From the NCBI GenBank assembly GCA_035707825.1, contig DASSTR010000080.1:1-17484 (forward strand): a DNA stretch of 17,484 nucleotides, given 5' to 3'. Below the pieces are notes generated by a model. It had not been told where the DNA came from. It saw only the letters and a program-made list of their open reading frames with translations, and searched no databases. A program made the translations under genes and the position numbers. The DNA comes from VRUE01 sp035707825. GTDB taxonomy: Bacteria; Actinomycetota; Thermoleophilia; Solirubrobacterales; 70-9. Below, one piece after another: positions 14,834-17,484 of the stretch. Numbering within the stretch: position 1 is the first letter of the stretch; every line of letters starts with the position of its first letter.

Positions 14834-14843
14834 AGGAGATGGG

Positions 14844-15596
14844 ATGACCGAGTTGACGGAGCTGCAGGCGGAGCTATGCGAGAGCAGCAGCACGGATTAC
14901 TCCGACCTGCGGGCGCTGTTCATCAACTGCACGCTGAAGCGCAGTCCCGAGGTGTCCAACACGCAGGGCCTGATGGAGATCTCCATGGAGATCATGCGCC
15001 GCAACGGCGTCGCGGTCGAGTGCATCCGCGCTGTCGACCACGAGATCGCCACCGGTGTCTGGCCCGATATGACCGAGCACGGCTGGCCGCGCGACGAGTG
15101 GCCCCAGATCTCCGAAGAGGTGATGGCTGCCGACATCCTCGTCCTCGGCATGCCGATCTGGTTGGGCGAGAAGTCCTCGATCGCCACCCAGGTCATCGAG
15201 CGCCTCTACGGCAATTCGCACCTGCTCAACGACGCCGGTCAGTACGCCTACTACGGCCGGGTCGGCGGTTGCCTGGTGACCGGCAACGAGGACGGCGTCA
15301 AGCACTGCGCGATGAACGTCCTCTACTCGCTCCAGCACCTCGGCTACACGATCCCGCCGCAGGCCGATGCCGGCTGGATCGGCGAGGCGGGCCCGGGCCC
15401 TTCCTATCTGGATGAGGGCTCAGGCGGCCCCGAGAACGATTTCACCAACCGCAACACGACCTTCGCCGCCTGGAACATGATGCACCTGGCCCGCATGCTC
15501 AAGGACGCGGGCGGCGTCCCGGCGCACGGCAACCAGCGCACCGAGTGGGACGCCGGCTGCCGCTTCGACTTCCCCAATCCCGAGCACCGCGCCTAA
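14844..15596 (+). CDS. NADPH-dependent FMN reductase / flavodoxin-family protein
   Basis: A 250-residue flavodoxin-fold protein of the NADPH-dependent FMN reductase type. The first strand and FMN phosphate loop are LRALFINCTLKRSPEVSNTQ (about 22-41); the central strand and loop ADILVLGMPIWLGEKSSIAT (about 95-114) is the classical site contacting the flavin; GGCLVTGNEDGVKHCAMNVL (about 139-158) is the third. The C-terminal 50 residues carry SGGPENDFTNRNTTFAAWNM, common in this subfamily. ATG at 14844 has AGGAG 5 nt upstream. It would use NAD(P)H to reduce FMN or a quinone or similar acceptor in the cytoplasm. The gene is transcribed away from the UBP zinc finger/oxidoreductase pair across 109 bp, which may mark a common redox theme. 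The upstream repeats may control it. Physiological substrate unknown. Confidence 0.88.
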   Translation: MTELTELQAELCESSSTDYSDLRALFINCTLKRSPEVSNTQGLMEISMEIMRRNGVAVECIRAVDHEIATGVWPDMTEHGWPRDEWPQISEEVMAADILVLGMPIWLGEKSSIATQVIERLYGNSHLLNDAGQYAYYGRVGGCLVTGNEDGVKHCAMNVLYSLQHLGYTIPPQADAGWIGEAGPGPSYLDEGSGGPENDFTNRNTTFAAWNMMHLARMLKDAGGVPAHGNQRTEWDAGCRFDFPNPEHRA

Positions 15597-15602
15597 CTCC
15601 AA

Positions 15603-15660
15603 CGCCGTATTGGCGCCATAGAGCCGCTGCGCCCAGCGAAGGACCCTTAATAGGAGGGGT
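15603..15660 (+). terminator. Weak hairpins between the FMN reductase and PAP2 genes
   Basis: Two short stems lie in this 91-bp gap: CGCC (15603-15606) with GGCG (15612-15615), and ACCCTT (15643-15648) with AGGGGT (15655-15660, one G-T pair). Neither has a T tract. They may end the upstream transcript or shape the PAP2 leader. No convincing promoter hexamers were found in the gap. Confidence 0.22.
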
Positions 15661-15687
15661 TCGTAGGGAGCTGTTAAATGTCTGGGG

Positions 15688-16296
15688 ATGGATTGGTCGC
15701 TCCTGCACTCCCTAAACGGGTTCCTCTACCGCCATGACGGGGTTGAGGATCCGCTCCTCACCTTCATCGAAGCCTCCGAGGCGCTCTTCGCGGGCATGCT
15801 GGTGCTCGTCTTCATCGCGGCCCACGGCGCCCGCAATGCGTCCTGGCGCCGCGCCGCGGTGGCTGCCGCGCTGAGCGCCGGACTGGCCTTGGCGATCGGC
15901 AAGGTGATCTCCGAACTGGTGGACAGAGCCCGCCCGTTCGTCGCCGATCCCGGCGCCGTTCACCTCTTTACCCACCATTCGCCCGACCCGAGCTTTCCCA
16001 GCGACCATGCCACCGCGGCTTTTGCGATCGCCGTGGCGATCTTGCTGCGAAAGCGCGCCTGGGGCGTCATCGCGCTGGCTGCGGCCACCGTCCTGGCCAT
16101 CGGCCGCGTGGCGATCGGCGTCCACTACCCGAGCGATGTCCTCGCCGGAGCCGCGCTCGGAGCCGCCGCGGCCCTCCTTCTCTGGGCGCCCCCGCTGCGC
16201 CGCCGCATCGACTGGCTCTCGGACCTTTTGGGCCGGCCCGTGGACCGCGCGCTTGGCTGGACTGCCGCCCGTATCGGTCTTGCGCGGCGCGCCTGA
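15688..16296 (+). CDS. PAP2 phosphatase, BcrC-like undecaprenyl pyrophosphatase candidate
   Basis: A 202-residue membrane protein with about five hydrophobic segments and the PAP2 phosphatase motifs: LVDRARPF with R82-P83, FPSDHATAAF with S105-D106-H107, and GRVAIGVHYPSDVLAG with R140, H146 and D150. The lysine of the first classical motif is not in its usual place, as is common in BcrC-like members. H107 and H146 would be the acid/base and nucleophile. The likely reaction is removal of phosphate from undecaprenyl pyrophosphate or a related lipid, on the outer face of the membrane, supporting cell-wall precursor recycling. The C-terminal 25 residues are basic. The ATG at 15688 lacks a strong ribosome site (GGGG directly before). 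Substrate identity is inferred from family only. Confidence 0.88.
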   Translation: MDWSLLHSLNGFLYRHDGVEDPLLTFIEASEALFAGMLVLVFIAAHGARNASWRRAAVAAALSAGLALAIGKVISELVDRARPFVADPGAVHLFTHHSPDPSFPSDHATAAFAIAVAILLRKRAWGVIALAAATVLAIGRVAIGVHYPSDVLAGAALGAAAALLLWAPPLRRRIDWLSDLLGRPVDRALGWTAARIGLARRA

Positions 16297-16388
16297 GCGC
16301 GCTCCCTCACTTGCTCGACGGCATCGAATTTATCCCGCTGGGGAGTAGTATTCACGGCGGTCCATCGATGCTGCCGTACTTGGCGGGA

Positions 16389-16415
16389 CCGGTGCTCCTT
16401 CATCAAAAGGACCGG
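16389..16415 (+). terminator. Bulged hairpin between PAP2 and STAS genes
   Basis: CCGG (16389-16392), a three-base bulge, TCCTT (16396-16400), loop CATCAA, AAGGA (16407-16411) and CCGG (16412-16415) make a 9-bp stem. It lies 93 nt after the PAP2 stop and is followed by GGCGTTTGATC, not a true T tract. It is a possible terminator. The 175-bp gap around it (16297-16471) holds no gene that I can see. Confidence 0.3.
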
Positions 16416-16433
16416 GGCGTTTGATCGCGCCAC

Positions 16434-16470
16434 GGGACTCCAAGACTTGATCCCTAAGTCGGGGGGACTC
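16434..16470 (+). promoter_or_regulatory. Short repeats in the STAS gene leader
   Basis: GGGACTC occurs twice (16434-16440 and 16464-16470), 30 nt apart. Between the copies, GACTT (16444-16448) and AAGTC (16456-16460) can form a 5-bp hairpin with a 7-base loop, ending just before the ribosome site GGGGGG (16461-16466), which is 5 nt from the GTG. It may be an operator or leader hairpin. No clear promoter hexamers go with it. Confidence 0.25.
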
Positions 16471-16471
16471 G

Positions 16472-16825
16472 GTGGGCGTTTTCGATCAGGGTGAGGTAAG
16501 CGAAGGGCTACTGGCGGTCAGGGCTACTCGCGAAGACGGGGGGTGCGTTATCGCCCTGGATGGCGAGATGGACCTGTCCAATGCGTCGATCGCGGAGGAG
16601 GCGGTGCGCGAGGCGCTGGCCGATGCTCCTCCCCGCATCGTCGTCGACCTGCGCCAGCTCTCGTTCATCGACTCGACCGGAATAGCCCTGCTCGTCCGCC
16701 TGCTCCACGAGGACGACGGCGCCGACCGGCTTCGTTTTCTTCCCAGTCAGTCGCAGGAGGTCGCGCGCGCCCTGCGGCTTACCGGAGTCGACGAGAAGCT
16801 CACCCTGGCCGAGCCGCCCTCTTAG
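16472..16825 (+). CDS. STAS-domain anti-sigma factor antagonist
   Basis: A 117-residue single STAS domain of the SpoIIAA/RsbV kind. Strands and helices follow the fold: CVIALDGEMDLSNASIAEEA (about 25-44), RIVVDLRQLSFIDSTGIALL (about 54-73), then LRFLPSQSQEVARALRLTGV (about 86-105). The conserved phosphorylation site is S68 in IDSTG. Such proteins are phosphorylated by an anti-sigma kinase; the unphosphorylated form binds the kinase and releases a stress sigma factor. GTG start at 16472 with a G-rich ribosome site. No anti-sigma kinase or sigma gene is in the window, so it is an orphan here. Notably, the next gene downstream has a SigF/SigB-type promoter, the kind such a switch controls. Confidence 0.92.
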   Translation: MGVFDQGEVSEGLLAVRATREDGGCVIALDGEMDLSNASIAEEAVREALADAPPRIVVDLRQLSFIDSTGIALLVRLLHEDDGADRLRFLPSQSQEVARALRLTGVDEKLTLAEPPS

Positions 16826-16876
16826 CCGAGCCCGGCTGACTTTCGTTGCGATTCCCGCACCGCCGGCCTCATCCGC

Positions 16877-16904
16877 GGTTTTGACGTCTGCTCCTCGGGG
16901 GTAA
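16877..16904 (+). promoter_or_regulatory. SigF/SigB-type general-stress promoter
   Basis: GGTTT (16877-16881), 17 nt, then GGGTAA (16899-16904) matches the actinobacterial SigF/SigB pattern (GGTTT or GNNT, 14-17 nt, GGGTA). Transcription would begin near 16911, giving a leader of about 32 nt that holds AAGGAG (16931-16936) just before the ATG at 16943. I found no equally good copy elsewhere in the window. It implies that the downstream gene is part of a stress regulon. Confidence 0.7.
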
Positions 16905-16942
16905 CGGACCATCGTCGTTTCCCCGATCGAAAGGAGCTGAAA

Positions 16943-17431
16943 ATGGCCGAGTTGACGACTTTGGAGGAGAAGCTGGCAGAGGTTCTGGGTCTCGCCCAGG
17001 CCGCCCAGGGCGCCACCGAAAAGGTGGAGGGGATGGTCGAGGACGAGGAAATCGTCTCCACCCTGGAGCAGATGCGCGAGGAGGCCGAGGAGACCGAGCG
17101 ACGCTGCGCCGAGTTGGCCGATTCCCGCGACGGCAAGAAGACCGCGATCCTCGAAAAAGCGCAGGAAACGAAAGGCGAGGCGACCGAGATGATGTCGACG
17201 TATCTCGGTGGAGATTCGGATGGCCTCGACGGCTTCGAGTTCCTGACCATGGCCGAGGCCGCCGAGGTCGGGCACTGGGCCGTCCTCGGGAAGCTCAACG
17301 AGAGCGCCGGAGAGAGTGAGATCTCCGATCTGGTCGAGTGGGCGCTGCCAATCCAGGAACGCCACTTCGCCGAGGCAAAGGACGGCTCCCTGAAGCTCGC
17401 CGGAGAGAAAGACCCTTACGAGGAGTCCTGA
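16943..17431 (+). CDS. Small acidic helical protein, possibly ferritin-like; unknown function
   Basis: A 162-residue, strongly acidic, cysteine-poor protein that seems to be almost all helix, with no signal or membrane segment. Helices by pattern: about 3-30 (TLEEKLAEVLGLAQAAQGAT), 33-61 (EDEEIVSTLEQMREEAEETE), 63-88, 98-120 (FEFLTMAEAAEVGHWAVLGK) and 125-148 (DLVEWALPIQERHFAEAKDG). Four long helices with glutamates and histidines at EAEETE, EAAEVGH and QERH would fit a ferritin-like or DUF892-like bundle, but I do not recognise it with certainty and the canonical ExxH pairs are not all present. A good ribosome site precedes the ATG, and a SigF/SigB-type promoter drives it, so a role in general stress (oxidative, osmotic or stationary phase) is likely. 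It is followed by a hairpin terminator. Confidence 0.8.
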   Translation: MAELTTLEEKLAEVLGLAQAAQGATEKVEGMVEDEEIVSTLEQMREEAEETERRCAELADSRDGKKTAILEKAQETKGEATEMMSTYLGGDSDGLDGFEFLTMAEAAEVGHWAVLGKLNESAGESEISDLVEWALPIQERHFAEAKDGSLKLAGEKDPYEES

Positions 17432-17443
17432 AGCCCGGTAGGA

Positions 17444-17466
17444 GGCGAGAGTGCCAGGCACTCGCC
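17444..17466 (+). terminator. Hairpin after the helical stress protein gene
   Basis: GGCGAG (17444-17449) pairs perfectly with CTCGCC (17461-17466), enclosing TGC and GCA (17452-17454 and 17458-17460) with a CAG loop and an AG bulge. It starts 12 nt after the stop codon and is followed by a pyrimidine-rich run (CTTCTTCC) rather than pure T, common for GC-rich genomes. A likely transcription end. Confidence 0.6.
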
Positions 17467-17484
17467 GCAGCTTCTTCCACTGCC

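Noticed and set aside
1..17484. Search for tRNA, rRNA, CRISPR arrays, transposases and attachment sites
   Set aside because: No cloverleaf, regularly spaced repeat, transposase-like protein or terminal inverted repeat was seen. The region looks like ordinary chromosome.

Overview
The window is very GC-rich (GC-biased third codon positions, frequent GTG starts, genes packed on both strands) and reads as an actinobacterial chromosome. The imuB / DUF6504 / dnaE2 cassette, a SigF/SigB-type promoter next to a STAS protein, an MmpL-like transporter under a MarR regulator, and a VanJ-like membrane phosphodiesterase all point to Actinomycetota. The ImuB wording looks most like that of Thermoleophilia (Solirubrobacterales), but this is inference from memory of the families, not a search. 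I see no insertion sequence, prophage, CRISPR array, tRNA or rRNA.

Layout. (1) 1-722: a TetR regulator. (2) 744-5388: an SOS mutagenesis operon, with a near-perfect LexA box, an ImuB-like inactive Y-family protein that seems to lack an N-terminal segment, a small DUF6504 protein, and the error-prone polymerase DnaE2. (3) 5356-8229: an HxlR regulator with a C-terminal SCP2-like domain, divergent from a DHA2-type drug exporter that is followed by a membrane-anchored cupin. (4) 8283-8891: an ArsR-like winged-helix regulator. (5) 9055-12822: a MarR regulator divergent from an MMPL/RND exporter, followed by a membrane-anchored endonuclease/exonuclease/phosphatase protein resembling VanJ. (6) 12850-14734, minus strand: a UBP-type zinc finger protein and a three-part oxidoreductase (cyclic-nucleotide-binding fold, degenerate thioredoxin-like middle, thioredoxin-reductase-like FAD/NAD(P) part without the redox CxxC). 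(7) 14766-15596: an NADPH-dependent FMN reductase with a potentially structured leader. (8) 15688-17466: a PAP2 (BcrC-like) phosphatase, a STAS anti-anti-sigma factor, and a small helical, possibly ferritin-like stress protein behind a SigF/SigB-type promoter.

How the genes may work together. Regions 3 and 5 are regulator/exporter pairs typical of xenobiotic resistance. The VanJ-like and PAP2 proteins could both recycle undecaprenyl pyrophosphate, an envelope role. Regions 6 to 8 look like redox and general-stress functions. Region 2 is the DNA-damage response. The most notable signals are the compact ImuB with the LexA palindrome running into its start codon, the UBP zinc finger plus CxxC-less reductase operon, the interlocking inverted repeats before the FMN reductase, and the SigF-type promoter of the unrecognised helical protein.
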